The notes under the pieces are model-generated. The model saw only the letters and a program-made list of their open reading frames with translations, was not told the origin of the DNA and did no database searches. A stretch of DNA of 64,000 nucleotides, taken from the NCBI GenBank assembly GCA_965223305.1, contig CBDCWT010000084.1, positions 376,065 through 440,064 of the forward strand. The letters run 5' to 3'. This DNA is from CBDCWT01 sp965223305 (GTDB lineage Bacteria; Planctomycetota; Planctomycetia; Pirellulales; Pirellulaceae). The translations under genes were made by a program, and so were the position numbers. Shown in pieces: positions 36,287 to 44,961 of this stretch. Numbering within the stretch: position 1 is the first letter of the stretch; each line of letters opens with the position of its first letter.

Positions 36287-39200
36287 ATGGCGCGCAACAA
36301 GACTTCCAAGCTGAAGGTACGGGAATTGTGCAGGCGGAGACGAGCGACACTTGAGCGGCTCGAAGCCCGCCAGCTGCTAGCTGCGACAAATGTTGCAGAT
36401 CTGACCACCGCCGGCGCGACGGACGACATCAACGGCGCGCTCTTTACTCAGTCAGATGCCGCCAACACGTCGGCGGGAACCGGCCTGATCTCGGCGTTTG
36501 TCAGACTGAGCACCAACAACCTTTTTGAGCGGGGTTACAACACGAGCTTCCGGCCGCTGGAGTTCGACGAGAATAGCTCGCCGACGTTCACACGTGACTT
36601 GACTCTCAGTGAGGTGCCTATCGCATTCGTCGACATTGATGGCGATATGATTCTCGAGCCCGCCTACGAATTTCAGCTGGACATCAACGAGAATAATCCG
36701 ACTTCGTTGTTATCCTTGCACACAGTTGAGATCTACATCTCCGACACGGCCGGATTGACGGGCTATGACTTCGGCGGCAATGCGACGTTGGTCTATGACA
36801 TGGATGCCGGCGGAGACAATATTGTCCATTTGGACTATTCGTTGGAAGAGGGCAGCGGCAAGGCGGACATGTTTCTGTATGTTCCGATCGACGTATTGGG
36901 CTTTCCGCCCGACGACGATACGTACGTGTATTTCTATTCAGAGTTTGGTGCAACGCTTGACCCTACTGACCCCGATTACGACGCCGACTGCCACGGATAT
37001 GGTCAGGACGACGGCTTCGAAGAGTGGGCGGTTCGCGAGCCTGATCCGCTTTCCAGCATCTCGGGGTACAAATGGCATGATCTCAACGGCGACGCCAACT
37101 GGGACGCCGGCGAGCCAGGTTTCGAAGGCTGGACGGTCTACCTGGATCTCAACAATAACGACGTCTTGGATGTCGGCGAGCCCACTGACGTGACAGACGC
37201 AGACGGCTTTTACGAGTTCAATCCTCTTCTCGACGGTACCTACACGGTTCGTGAGGTCCTCCAAACTGGTGCGACGCAGACGTATCCAGGTGGGCCAGAT
37301 TTTGAGCACGTGATCGTAGTCGGAGAAGGGGAGTCGGTTAGCGGGACGTCAGGTGTCGCCGAGCCCCCAAACTTTGGGAACATGTTCGAGGCGACGAAGA
37401 GCGGCCGCAAGTACCACGACCTCAACGCTGATGGAGACGACGAGGCTGGGGCGGATCCGGGCCTTGACGGGTGGACGATTACCGCCTTCGTAGATGCCAA
37501 CTCAGATGGCATTCTCCAGCAGAGCGAAATTGATGCGGGCGCTGCAGGTACCGATGTCACTTCCGGCGGTGGGCTTTACAGCTTGACCCTTGATCCTGGT
37601 GACTACATCGTAGTGGAGACAGCTCAAGCGAACTGGTTTGAGAGTCCTGACGTGGACACAACGGAAGTGAATCCTGCTGGGCTGGGTGGGTTCGGCGAGT
37701 ACGGCTATGCGATCACACTCATCAGCCAACAAGACGACTCCGGTAATGACTTTGCTAACTTCCAGCAAGTGACGAAGAGCGGCCGCAAGTACCACGACCT
37801 CAACGCTGATGGAGACGACGAGGCTGGGGCGGATCCGGGCCTTGACGGGTGGACGATTACCGCCTTCGTAGATGCCAACTCAGATGGCATTCTCCAGCAG
37901 AGCGAAATAGATGCGGGCGCTGCAGGTACCGATGTCACTTCCGGCGGCGGGCTTTATAGCTTGACCCTTGATCCTGGTGACTACATCGTAGTGGAGACGG
38001 CTCAAGCGAACTGGTTTGAGAGTCCTGACGTGGACACAACGGAAGTGAATCCTGCTGGGCTAGGTGGGTTCGGCGAGTACGGCTATGCGATCACACTCAT
38101 CAGCCAACAAGACGACTCCGGCAATGACTTTGCTAACTTCCAGCAAGCGACGAAGAGCGGCCGCAAGTACCACGACTTCAACGCTGACGGAGACGACGAG
38201 GCTGGGGTGGATCCGGGTCTTGACGGGTGGACGATTACCGCCTTCGTAGATGCCAACTCAGATGGCATTCTCCAGCAGAGCGAAATTGATGCGGGCGCTG
38301 CAGGTACCGATGTCACTTCCGGCGGTGGGCTTTACAGCTTGACCCTTGATCCTGGTGACTACATCGTAGTGGAGACGGCTCAAGCGAACTGGTTTGAGAG
38401 TCCTGACGTGCACACAACGGAAGTGAATCCTGCTGGGCTGGGTGGGTTCGGTGAGTACGGCTATGCGATCACACTCGTCAGCCAACAAGACGATTCCGGC
38501 AATGACTTTGCTAACTTCCAGCAAGCGACGAAGAGCGGCCGCAAGTACCACGACCTCAACGCTGATGGAGACGACGAGGCCGGGGTGGATCCGGGCCTTG
38601 ACGGTTGGACGATTACCGCCTTCGTAGATGCCAACTCAGATGGCATTCTCCAGCAGAGCGAAATTGATGCGGGCGCTGCAGGTACCGATGTCACTTCCGG
38701 CGGTGGGCTTTACAGCTTGACCCTTGATCCTGGTGACTACATCGTAGTGGAGACGGCTCAAGCGAACTGGTTTGAGAGTCCTGACGTGGACACAACGGAA
38801 GTGAATCCTGCTGGGCTGGGTGGGTTCGGCGAGTACGGCTATGCGATCACACTCGTCAGCCAACAAGACGATTCCGGCAATGACTTTGCTAACTTCCAGC
38901 AAGCGACGAAGAGCGGCCGCAAGTACCACGACCTCAACGCTGACGGAGACGACGAGGCTGGGGCGGATCCGGGCCTTGACGGGTGGACGATTACCGCCTT
39001 CGTAGATGCCAACTCAGATGGCATTCTCCAGCAGAGCGAAATTGATGCGGGCGCTGCAGGTACCGATGTCACTTCCGGCGGTGGGCTTTACAGCTTGACC
39101 CTTGATCCTGGTGACTACATCGTAGTGGAGACAGCTCAAGCGAACTGGTTTGAGAGTCCTGACGTGGACACAACGGAAGTGAATCCTGCTGGGCTGGGCG

Positions 39201-42200
39201 GGTTCGGTGAGTACGGCTATGCGATCACACTTGTCAGCCAACAAGACGATTCCGGCAATGACTTTGCTAACTTCCAGCAAGCGACAAAGAGCGGCCGCAA
39301 GTACCACGACCTCAACGCTGATGGAGACGACGAGGCTGGGGTGGATCCGGGCCTTGACGGGTGGACGATTACCGCCTTCGTAGATGCCAACTCAGATGGC
39401 ATTCTCCAGCAGAGCGAAATTGATGCGGGCGCTGCAGGTACCGATGTCACTTCCGGCGGTGGGCTTTACAGCTTGACCCTTGATCCTGGTGACTACATCG
39501 TAGTGGAGACAGCTCAAGCGAACTGGTTTGAGAGTCCTGACGTGGACACAACGGAAGTGAATCCTGCTGGGCTGGGTGGGTTCGGCGAGTACGGCTATGC
39601 GATCACACTCATCAGCCAACAAGACGATTCCGGTAATGACTTTGCTAACTTCCAGCAGCAAGCGACGAAGAGCGGCCGCAAGTACCACGACTTCAACGCC
39701 GACGGAGACGACGAGGCTGGGGTGGATCCGGGCCTTGACGGGTGGACGATTACCGCCTTCGTAGATGCCAACTCAGATGGCACTCTCCAACAGAGCGAGA
39801 TCGACGCCGGTGCCGCCGCCAGTGTGGTTACAGCGGGTGGTGGTTTCTACAGTATGATGCTTAATGCAGGCGATTACATCGTAGTGGAGACGGCTCAAGC
39901 GAACTGGTTTGAGAGTCCTGACGTGGACACAACGGAAGTGAATCCTGCTGGGCTAGGTGGGTTCGGCGAGTACGGCTATGCGATCACTCTCACCGCGGGG
40001 CAAGTGGATGACGGCAATGACTTTGCTAACTTCCAGCAAGCCACAAAGAGCGGCCGCAAGTACCACGACTTCAACGCTGACGGAGACGACGAGGCCGGGG
40101 TGGATCCGGGCCTTGACGGGTGGACGATTACCGCCTTCGTAGATGCCAACTCAGATGGCATTCTCCAGCAGAGCGAAATAGATGCGGGCGCTGCAGGTAC
40201 CGATGTCACTTCCGGCGGTGGGCTTTACAGCTTGACCCTTGATCCTGGTGACTACATCGTAGTGGAGACGGCTCAAGCGAACTGGTTTGAGAGTCCTGAC
40301 GTGGACACAACGGAAGTGAATCCTGCCGGGCTGGGTGGGTTCGGCGAGTACGGCTATGCGATCACCCTCATCAGCCAACAAGACGACTCCGGCAATGACT
40401 TCGCTAACTTCCAGCAAGCGACGAAGAGCGGCCGCAAGTACCACGACCTCAACGCTGATGGAGACGACGAGGCTGGGGCGGATTCGGGCCTTGACGGTTG
40501 GACGATTACCGCCTTCGTAGATGCCAACTCAGATGGCATTCTCCAGCAGAGCGAAATAGATGCGGGCGCTGCAGGTACCGATGTCACTTCCGGCGGTGGG
40601 CTTTACAGCTTGACCCTTGATCCTGGTGACTACATCGTAGTGGAGACAGCTCAAGCGAACTGGTTTGAGAGTCCTGACGTGGACACAACGGAAGTGAATC
40701 CTGCTGGGCTGGGTGGGTTCGGCGAGTACGGCTATGCGATCACACTCATCAGCCAACAAGACGACTCCGGTAATGACTTTGCTAACTTCCAGCAAGTGAC
40801 GAAGAGCGGCCGCAAGTACCACGACCTCAACGCTGATGGAGACGACGAGGCTGGGGCGGATCCGGGCCTTGACGGGTGGACGATTACCGCCTTCGTAGAT
40901 GCCAACTCAGATGGCATTCTCCAGCAGAGCGAAATTGATGCGGGCGCTGCAGGTACCGATGTCACTTCCGGCGGTGGGCTTTACAGCTTGACCCTTGATC
41001 CTGGTGACTACATCGTAGTGGAGACGGCTCAAGCGAACTGGTTTGAGAGTCCTGACGTGGACACAACGGAAGTGAATCCTGCTGGGCTGGGTGGGTTCGG
41101 TGAGTACGGCTATGCGATCACACTCATCAGCCAACAAGATGACTCCGGCAATGACTTCGCCAATTTTCAAACTGTTTCCATTCACGGCATCAAGTTCTAT
41201 GACAAGGTCAGTCCTGGAAACGTCGTCGGCGAACACGATCCCGGAGAACCAGGAGTTGGTGGCATCACAATTGAGCTTCATCGCAATGGAGTGCTGATCG
41301 CTACCACCACAACGGCAACACAGGCCGAGGTGGATGCCGATCCATTCGATGACATCACCATGGTTGGGCAGTTCTGGTTCATGGATCAAGCGCCGGGAAC
41401 GTTCATCGTGACCGAAGTACTTTCCGACGGGTGGCTAAACACGACTCCGCTGTCGAGTGGGCCGCACGTGCTTATGAGTGGTGATCCCCCACTGGAGCTT
41501 GGCTATGTCTTCGGAAACATCCAGCGTAACGACACCGACGCACGAACACCTGGATTCTGGCGCAACAAGCACGGTCGCGCGATCATCGTGGGTATGGACT
41601 GGTTTGACGAGCTGTCTGCATTGAATCTGCGCGACAAGGAGGGTGACGACTTTGACCCGGCTAACATCAATCAATGGCGGCGGTGGCTACAGCGGGCCCA
41701 CGCGGATAACATGGCTTACATGCTGTCCGCCCAGATGGCCAGCATGTACCTCAACATCCACTCAGGCTTTGTTGACGCCGACGATGTCGTGCTCGTTCAA
41801 AAGCAGGATGGATCTTTCACTGCGCTGGAGATAGGGGATGTGGTTGATGCCGCCAATGCGCTGCTGGGGCTGGATCCCAACGGTGACGGACAGTTAGTGC
41901 TCGTAGCTGGTGAACCAGACGCAGAGGCCGACGCGGCCACGGCCACGGGCGGCACGCTAGCCATGTTCGACGGAGCACTGCGCGAATACGCTGACTTCCT
42001 CAAGAACATCCTCGACAGCGGCAACAACGACGAAAACTTCATCCACCCCTGCCCGCCCGACGAGGCTGGGGGCGGCCCCTCGCGGACTCCGTTGATCGTC
42101 GATACGCCGGTAACTGATGACGTAGTCACGACGATTGGCGACTCTGTCATCGTTTCGTCGCTCGTTGATGCGACCGACTCCATCTCAGAACGCGGGCCTT

Positions 42201-42394
42201 TGGCTACAGCAGATTTGCCAGAGTTGTCAGCCAGCTTGGCTGCCCCCGTGGTGACCAGGCCGGTGAGTTCGGCTCAACTGGGGGCCTCGGCCGCCAACTT
42301 CCGCGCTGCCGCAGTAGAAAGGCACTCGGATGCCGTCGACAGCATCTTTGCCTCGACATTGGACGACGTGCTGGATGAGCTATTGAGGCTGTAG
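36287..42394 (+). CDS. Large surface protein with ten SdrD-B-like repeats
   Basis: This is a 2,035-residue protein starting at ATG 36287. The N-terminus has the LEPR-type motif LERLEARQLLAA (residues about 22-33). Residues about 35-250 form a unique beta-rich domain. A divergent SdrD-B-like unit follows (SGYKWHDLNGDANWDAGEPG), then ten nearly identical 126-residue units starting KSGRKYHDLNADGDDEAG and containing GLDGWTITAFVDANSDG, DPGDYIVVETAQ and DDSGNDFANFQQ. A last divergent unit (HGIKFYDKVSPGNVVGEHD) comes before a C-terminal region beginning RTPGFWRNKHGRAI. By analogy with the staphylococcal Sdr B region, the units should be calcium-stabilised rigid modules forming a stalk that projects the N-terminal domain. 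No LPXTG or clear membrane anchor is seen, so attachment is unknown. Confidence 0.88.
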   Translation: MARNKTSKLKVRELCRRRRATLERLEARQLLAATNVADLTTAGATDDINGALFTQSDAANTSAGTGLISAFVRLSTNNLFERGYNTSFRPLEFDENSSPTFTRDLTLSEVPIAFVDIDGDMILEPAYEFQLDINENNPTSLLSLHTVEIYISDTAGLTGYDFGGNATLVYDMDAGGDNIVHLDYSLEEGSGKADMFLYVPIDVLGFPPDDDTYVYFYSEFGATLDPTDPDYDADCHGYGQDDGFEEWAVREPDPLSSISGYKWHDLNGDANWDAGEPGFEGWTVYLDLNNNDVLDVGEPTDVTDADGFYEFNPLLDGTYTVREVLQTGATQTYPGGPDFEHVIVVGEGESVSGTSGVAEPPNFGNMFEATKSGRKYHDLNADGDDEAGADPGLDGWTITAFVDANSDGILQQSEIDAGAAGTDVTSGGGLYSLTLDPGDYIVVETAQANWFESPDVDTTEVNPAGLGGFGEYGYAITLISQQDDSGNDFANFQQVTKSGRKYHDLNADGDDEAGADPGLDGWTITAFVDANSDGILQQSEIDAGAAGTDVTSGGGLYSLTLDPGDYIVVETAQANWFESPDVDTTEVNPAGLGGFGEYGYAITLISQQDDSGNDFANFQQATKSGRKYHDFNADGDDEAGVDPGLDGWTITAFVDANSDGILQQSEIDAGAAGTDVTSGGGLYSLTLDPGDYIVVETAQANWFESPDVHTTEVNPAGLGGFGEYGYAITLVSQQDDSGNDFANFQQATKSGRKYHDLNADGDDEAGVDPGLDGWTITAFVDANSDGILQQSEIDAGAAGTDVTSGGGLYSLTLDPGDYIVVETAQANWFESPDVDTTEVNPAGLGGFGEYGYAITLVSQQDDSGNDFANFQQATKSGRKYHDLNADGDDEAGADPGLDGWTITAFVDANSDGILQQSEIDAGAAGTDVTSGGGLYSLTLDPGDYIVVETAQANWFESPDVDTTEVNPAGLGGFGEYGYAITLVSQQDDSGNDFANFQQATKSGRKYHDLNADGDDEAGVDPGLDGWTITAFVDANSDGILQQSEIDAGAAGTDVTSGGGLYSLTLDPGDYIVVETAQANWFESPDVDTTEVNPAGLGGFGEYGYAITLISQQDDSGNDFANFQQQATKSGRKYHDFNADGDDEAGVDPGLDGWTITAFVDANSDGTLQQSEIDAGAAASVVTAGGGFYSMMLNAGDYIVVETAQANWFESPDVDTTEVNPAGLGGFGEYGYAITLTAGQVDDGNDFANFQQATKSGRKYHDFNADGDDEAGVDPGLDGWTITAFVDANSDGILQQSEIDAGAAGTDVTSGGGLYSLTLDPGDYIVVETAQANWFESPDVDTTEVNPAGLGGFGEYGYAITLISQQDDSGNDFANFQQATKSGRKYHDLNADGDDEAGADSGLDGWTITAFVDANSDGILQQSEIDAGAAGTDVTSGGGLYSLTLDPGDYIVVETAQANWFESPDVDTTEVNPAGLGGFGEYGYAITLISQQDDSGNDFANFQQVTKSGRKYHDLNADGDDEAGADPGLDGWTITAFVDANSDGILQQSEIDAGAAGTDVTSGGGLYSLTLDPGDYIVVETAQANWFESPDVDTTEVNPAGLGGFGEYGYAITLISQQDDSGNDFANFQTVSIHGIKFYDKVSPGNVVGEHDPGEPGVGGITIELHRNGVLIATTTTATQAEVDADPFDDITMVGQFWFMDQAPGTFIVTEVLSDGWLNTTPLSSGPHVLMSGDPPLELGYVFGNIQRNDTDARTPGFWRNKHGRAIIVGMDWFDELSALNLRDKEGDDFDPANINQWRRWLQRAHADNMAYMLSAQMASMYLNIHSGFVDADDVVLVQKQDGSFTALEIGDVVDAANALLGLDPNGDGQLVLVAGEPDAEADAATATGGTLAMFDGALREYADFLKNILDSGNNDENFIHPCPPDEAGGGPSRTPLIVDTPVTDDVVTTIGDSVIVSSLVDATDSISERGPLATADLPELSASLAAPVVTRPVSSAQLGASAANFRAAAVERHSDAVDSIFASTLDDVLDELLRL
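37391..41173 (+). repeat. Ten tandem 378-bp repeats (SdrD-B-like units)
   Basis: Unit starts are 37391, 37769, 38147, 38525, 38903, 39281, 39662, 40040, 40418 and 40796. All spacings are 378 bp except one of 381 bp, where an extra Gln codon sits before the unit at 39662. Units differ at only a few bases, mostly silent. The seventh unit (39662-40039) carries a clearly divergent middle (about 39780-39870) and tail (about 39985-40015) between conserved flanks. Confidence 0.97.
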
Positions 42395-42676
42395 CTCTCA
42401 AAATCTTCCAGGACGAACGCTGACCAGTAAGAACATCAGGGTTGTCGCTGGTGTCGTGATCCAAATAGACGCGCTTGCCGCTGATCGTTGCGCAAAAAAA
42501 GCCGCTGGCCTCATGCAGCCACGGCTTGCAATGAGGTGGTCGTGCCATCGTTGGGCCTTCCAAAAGCACTTGCCAATACTTATGGAAAGCCTGACGGCAC
42601 CCGGCTCGCCGTGCCCGCTTCTACCGCCATTGGTTGTGGAATTCAGGGTATGGCGGCCGGACTGTCGTCGTAAGTG
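42395..42676. other. Intergenic segment left of the att repeat
   Basis: It contains the integrase remnant at 42440-42548 and otherwise nothing I can identify. It separates the large surface protein gene from the integrative element. Confidence 0.4.
42440..42548 (-). pseudogene. N-terminal remnant of a tyrosine integrase
   Basis: The minus strand from ATG 42548 reads MARPPHCKPWLHEASGFF then CATISGKRVYLDHD. This resembles the start of planctomycete phage-type integrases (K-P-W-x-x-x-x-x-G-F/W with a GKRVYL strand). The similarity stops after about 36 codons, and the rest of that frame overlaps the end of the large surface gene. It lies just outside the left copy of the 45-bp repeat, so it may be left from an earlier insertion at the same site. 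Confidence 0.5.
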
Positions 42677-42721
42677 AGTGGGCGTTACTGGATTCGAACC
42701 AGTGACCTCCACCGTGTGAAG
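42677..42721 (-). other. Distal att site: partial tRNA-Val 3' copy
   Basis: These 45 bases are identical to 50665-50709 and correspond to the tRNA-Val 3' part (anticodon loop TTCACAC, T-arm, acceptor strand, discriminator A). Beyond 42721 the tRNA sequence stops. The flank (about 42722-42768) has a different sequence that could hold recombinase arm sites. Confidence 0.85.
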
Positions 42722-42976
42722 GCTGCCCGCAAAAACGTAAATCCCCTTACCAGAGCCACTTACTAAACGCACCTGACGCACTATTTGGTGCCCGACGCAT
42801 CTGAAAGGTGCCCTCAAAGGTGCCCAGCACCCGCGCGTCGCGTGGGGAAGTTTAGCAAACAGGGTAAACATTCAACTGCTTTGCTCGGGGGAGGGAGGAC
42901 ATCGAGCTGCACGATTGGTGTACCTTTGACCGAAACCGAGCACACGTGTTACTCTGAAACGAAGGAGGAACACCGG

Positions 42977-43216
42977 ATGCCTGTTACAGAACAAGACCTT
43001 GAAGAATTCCGTCGCTTTGCTGCTGAGCGCCTGGAAAATGGAGGTGCCGAATCGCTGCAAGAGCTGGTGGCGGAATGGGAGAAGCTGCGGCGGTGGAACG
43101 AGCGCAACGCACTTTCAGCGGAACAAGGGCGCCAGGGCCTCTCGAAGCCCCTGGACCTGGAAGGAGTCTTACAGCGAGTCGAAGATCGCATTGCCGAAGA
43201 AGGAAGCACCAAGTAA
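42977..43216 (+). CDS. Antitoxin of a ParE/RelE-type module
   Basis: This is a 79-residue acidic, helix-rich protein: MPVTEQDLEEFRRFAAERL, then SLQELVAEWEKLRRW and a C-terminal DLEGVLQRVEDRIAEEG. The start at ATG 42977 is supported by GGAGG 8 bases upstream; a longer upstream reading is not needed. I do not recognise a named DNA-binding fold. The position, directly before a ParE/RelE-like toxin (TAA immediately followed by the toxin ATG), and the charged helical composition fit an antitoxin that binds the toxin with its C-terminus and may repress its own promoter. The assignment rests mainly on the neighbour. Confidence 0.7.
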   Translation: MPVTEQDLEEFRRFAAERLENGGAESLQELVAEWEKLRRWNERNALSAEQGRQGLSKPLDLEGVLQRVEDRIAEEGSTK

Positions 43217-43516
43217 ATGGCTCGCGCGGTATGGACGCCGGTTGCCGAAAACGATCTCGAAGAGATCCTCTTCCAAATCCGGGTGGTCGATAACAGACCG
43301 CTGACTGCCCGCCGAAACGGCGAGGCGATTCATCTTGCGGTCAATGACCGGGCGGCTACTGACGTGCCAGGCCAAGTGCACCCCGCTGCTCCGCCTGGTT
43401 GGGTCTACTTTCGCTTCAAACGATGGCTGATCTTCTACCAACCGCACCCGCAAGGAATTGAGGTTTTGCGGATCATCGACGGGGTCAGAGACTTGCCGAA
43501 ACATCTGGGAACCTAG
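43217..43516 (+). CDS. ParE/RelE-family toxin
   Basis: This is a 99-residue protein beginning ARAVWTPVAENDLEEILFQI, the usual opening of ParE/RelE toxins (strand, then helix with AxxDLxxI). It ends with the conserved strands YFRFKRWLIFYQPHPQGIEV, then LRIIDGVRDLP, where the family has R/F-Y-x-V/I-x-V-L-R-I-H-x-R-D. ParE members inhibit gyrase and RelE members cleave mRNA on ribosomes; the sequence alone does not decide which. The middle is somewhat longer than in minimal members (APPGWVYF). The ATG abuts the antitoxin stop, so the two are co-transcribed and probably translationally coupled. It likely serves to stabilise the integrative element. Confidence 0.78.
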   Translation: MARAVWTPVAENDLEEILFQIRVVDNRPLTARRNGEAIHLAVNDRAATDVPGQVHPAAPPGWVYFRFKRWLIFYQPHPQGIEVLRIIDGVRDLPKHLGT

Positions 43517-43907
43517 TTTGGTCTAGTCGCGGAGAGTGGGTCGGGTGTTGCGTGGGCGGTGTGGGGCCAAGCTTCTCGGCGACCGATTCGGGAGATTTCC
43601 GATCAATCCCACCAGGCCTGACGTTGTCACCGGTACGGATGTATAGTCAGCGTGAGGCAGCAGCTGCCTCACGACCTTCCAAAGCGCACTGGGCAACGCG
43701 GTGGGGGCGACCTCAGCATCGAAGCGTATTTCCTTGCGCGCGGAGATGTGGAAGATCTTGAGCGTTGAACGCGCGCTAAATACCTATCAAGTGCCCCGTC
43801 TCTTCGCTAACTCGTTAGGGGGGTAGCGGACACCGTCGCGAATCTGAATTCGTGTCGTGTCCCGCCTCTCAATGTGAGCAACGTGTCAAAGAGGCAACGG
43901 GGGCCGT
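43517..43907. other. Intergenic region with a perfect 10-bp hairpin
   Basis: No gene is seen. A perfect stem-loop, CGTGAGGCAG / CTGCCTCACG with a 3-base loop, lies at 43651-43673. It sits between the ends of the plus-strand ParE-type operon and the minus-strand zeta-type operon, so it could end transcription from both sides. It lacks a T-tract. Confidence 0.45.
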
Positions 43908-44111
43908 CTACTGCTTTGGGAGACTGTCTTCGACGGGAATACGCTCCGGCGGAATCCACTCCAACTGTTCATTGTGCCAACCGACCACCGAGTGTCCGGC
44001 TCGCTTGTGTGCCCGCAGCGCCTCTTCAACTGCTTGCTGAACAGCAGCCTCCACAGCTTCCGATTCGGTGACCAAGTCAGCGTTTCGCGAATTGCCGTTT
44101 GATTTCGCCAT
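43908..44111 (-). CDS. Small partner (probable antitoxin) of the zeta-type toxin
   Basis: This is a 67-residue protein starting at ATG 44111, seven bases after the toxin stop. It reads MAKSNGNSRNADLVTESEAV, a helix EAAVQQAVEEALRAHKRAG and then SVVGWHNEQLEWIPPERIPV. Short proteins with this helix plus a W-x-P-P-E-x-I-P motif are, from memory, frequently encoded next to COG4185-type zeta-like kinases in planctomycetes and cyanobacteria. They are thought to be the antitoxins. It is unrelated to the classical epsilon antitoxin. The gene order, toxin first, is opposite to most modules. Confidence 0.65.
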   Translation of the reverse strand: MAKSNGNSRNADLVTESEAVEAAVQQAVEEALRAHKRAGHSVVGWHNEQLEWIPPERIPVEDSLPKQ

Positions 44112-44118
44112 CGTGCAG

Positions 44119-44721
44119 CTACTCCGAGATTACAGTTTGAATTCTCTCCCAGGCCGTCTCATCTCGGACCTCGCTCACATCGGTCCGAGTCCCCAGGGCG
44201 ATCATTCGAGGCCTCCCTACCACACTATTATCGATCATTTGCCACGAATTGGCCAATGGCTGATAAAGCTCAAAAAAATTCCGAAGACCGGCCTGATACC
44301 GACGTCGGATCGTTTGCTCCGGCACGCTGTGACCTCCCATTTTGACGCGTGCTGCAACTCGCGCCACGGCCAGTTCCGCGTTGGAAAGCCAGAGGAACAC
44401 AACATGCGCGTCGTAGCCGCTCTTGACGAGTGTTTCCAGCCACGGCGCGAAGGTCCGACTGGCGAGCGTCGTCTCGAACGCAAAGCTACGCTGATCTGAA
44501 GCAAGTTGTTTGATTCTCCGCATCATTACACGACCAGCTGCCATCGCGACTCGATCTGGTGCAAACCCGGAAATACCCTGCGCGATGACGTCTGCGTTGA
44601 CGAATTCCTCCACTCCTAGGGCGCCGCGCAGCAATTGCGGGGCGGATGTACTTTTTCCGGCACCGTTCGGCCCGGCAATGACGACCACCTTGCGATCGAC
44701 TTTCCTTTTACCCGCGTTCAT
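44119..44721 (-). CDS. Zeta-toxin-like kinase (COG4185 type)
   Basis: I use ATG 44721, preceded by GGAGG with about 7 nt spacing, rather than the 60 codons of low-quality upstream reading. This gives 200 residues. A Walker A motif (GPNGAGKST, residues 17-25) is followed by FVNADVIAQGISG, the FETTLASRTF segment and a basic region GGHSVPEQTIRRRYQAGL. This order is characteristic of zeta toxin/COG4185 P-loop proteins. True zeta toxins phosphorylate UDP-N-acetylglucosamine and so block cell-wall synthesis; the substrate of this branch is not established. It forms an operon with the small protein 3' of it and is a stabilisation cargo of the element. Confidence 0.8.
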   Translation of the reverse strand: MNAGKRKVDRKVVVIAGPNGAGKSTSAPQLLRGALGVEEFVNADVIAQGISGFAPDRVAMAAGRVMMRRIKQLASDQRSFAFETTLASRTFAPWLETLVKSGYDAHVVFLWLSNAELAVARVAARVKMGGHSVPEQTIRRRYQAGLRNFFELYQPLANSWQMIDNSVVGRPRMIALGTRTDVSEVRDETAWERIQTVISE

Positions 44722-44961
44722 TCCGTTCCTCCATCGCAAGGGTAGCAGCTTCCGCGGCGGCATCAAAGTGGCGACCACCGGTCTTTCGCCCGACAGAAAA
44801 AGTGGAGTTGGCCAGCGTGACGAACTATTGTCGAAACCACGAGTTGTTTCACACACACCACGTGGTGGTGGGAGGTCATCACAGCACGATGCGCAGCGCA
44901 ACGCTGGCAGAGGGAGGATTCAGCACTGAAGCCCAAGCGCTGGCGGTCGGGAGCCTCCTAC

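Noticed and set aside
37240..41389. Repeated minus-strand frames of 77-98 codons, one pair per 378-bp unit
   Set aside because: They are shadows of the plus-strand SdrD-B-like repeats; they recur only because the DNA repeats.
42677..42721. A second functional tRNA
   Set aside because: Only the 3' part of tRNA-Val is present; the D-arm and 5' acceptor strand are missing, so it is an att copy.
42785..42976. Longer upstream start of the ParE-type antitoxin
   Set aside because: GGAGG 8 bases before ATG 42977 marks the real start; the upstream part has atypical composition.
44722..44901. N-terminal extension of the zeta-type toxin by 60 codons
   Set aside because: A good Shine-Dalgarno precedes ATG 44721, and the extension has no family counterpart.
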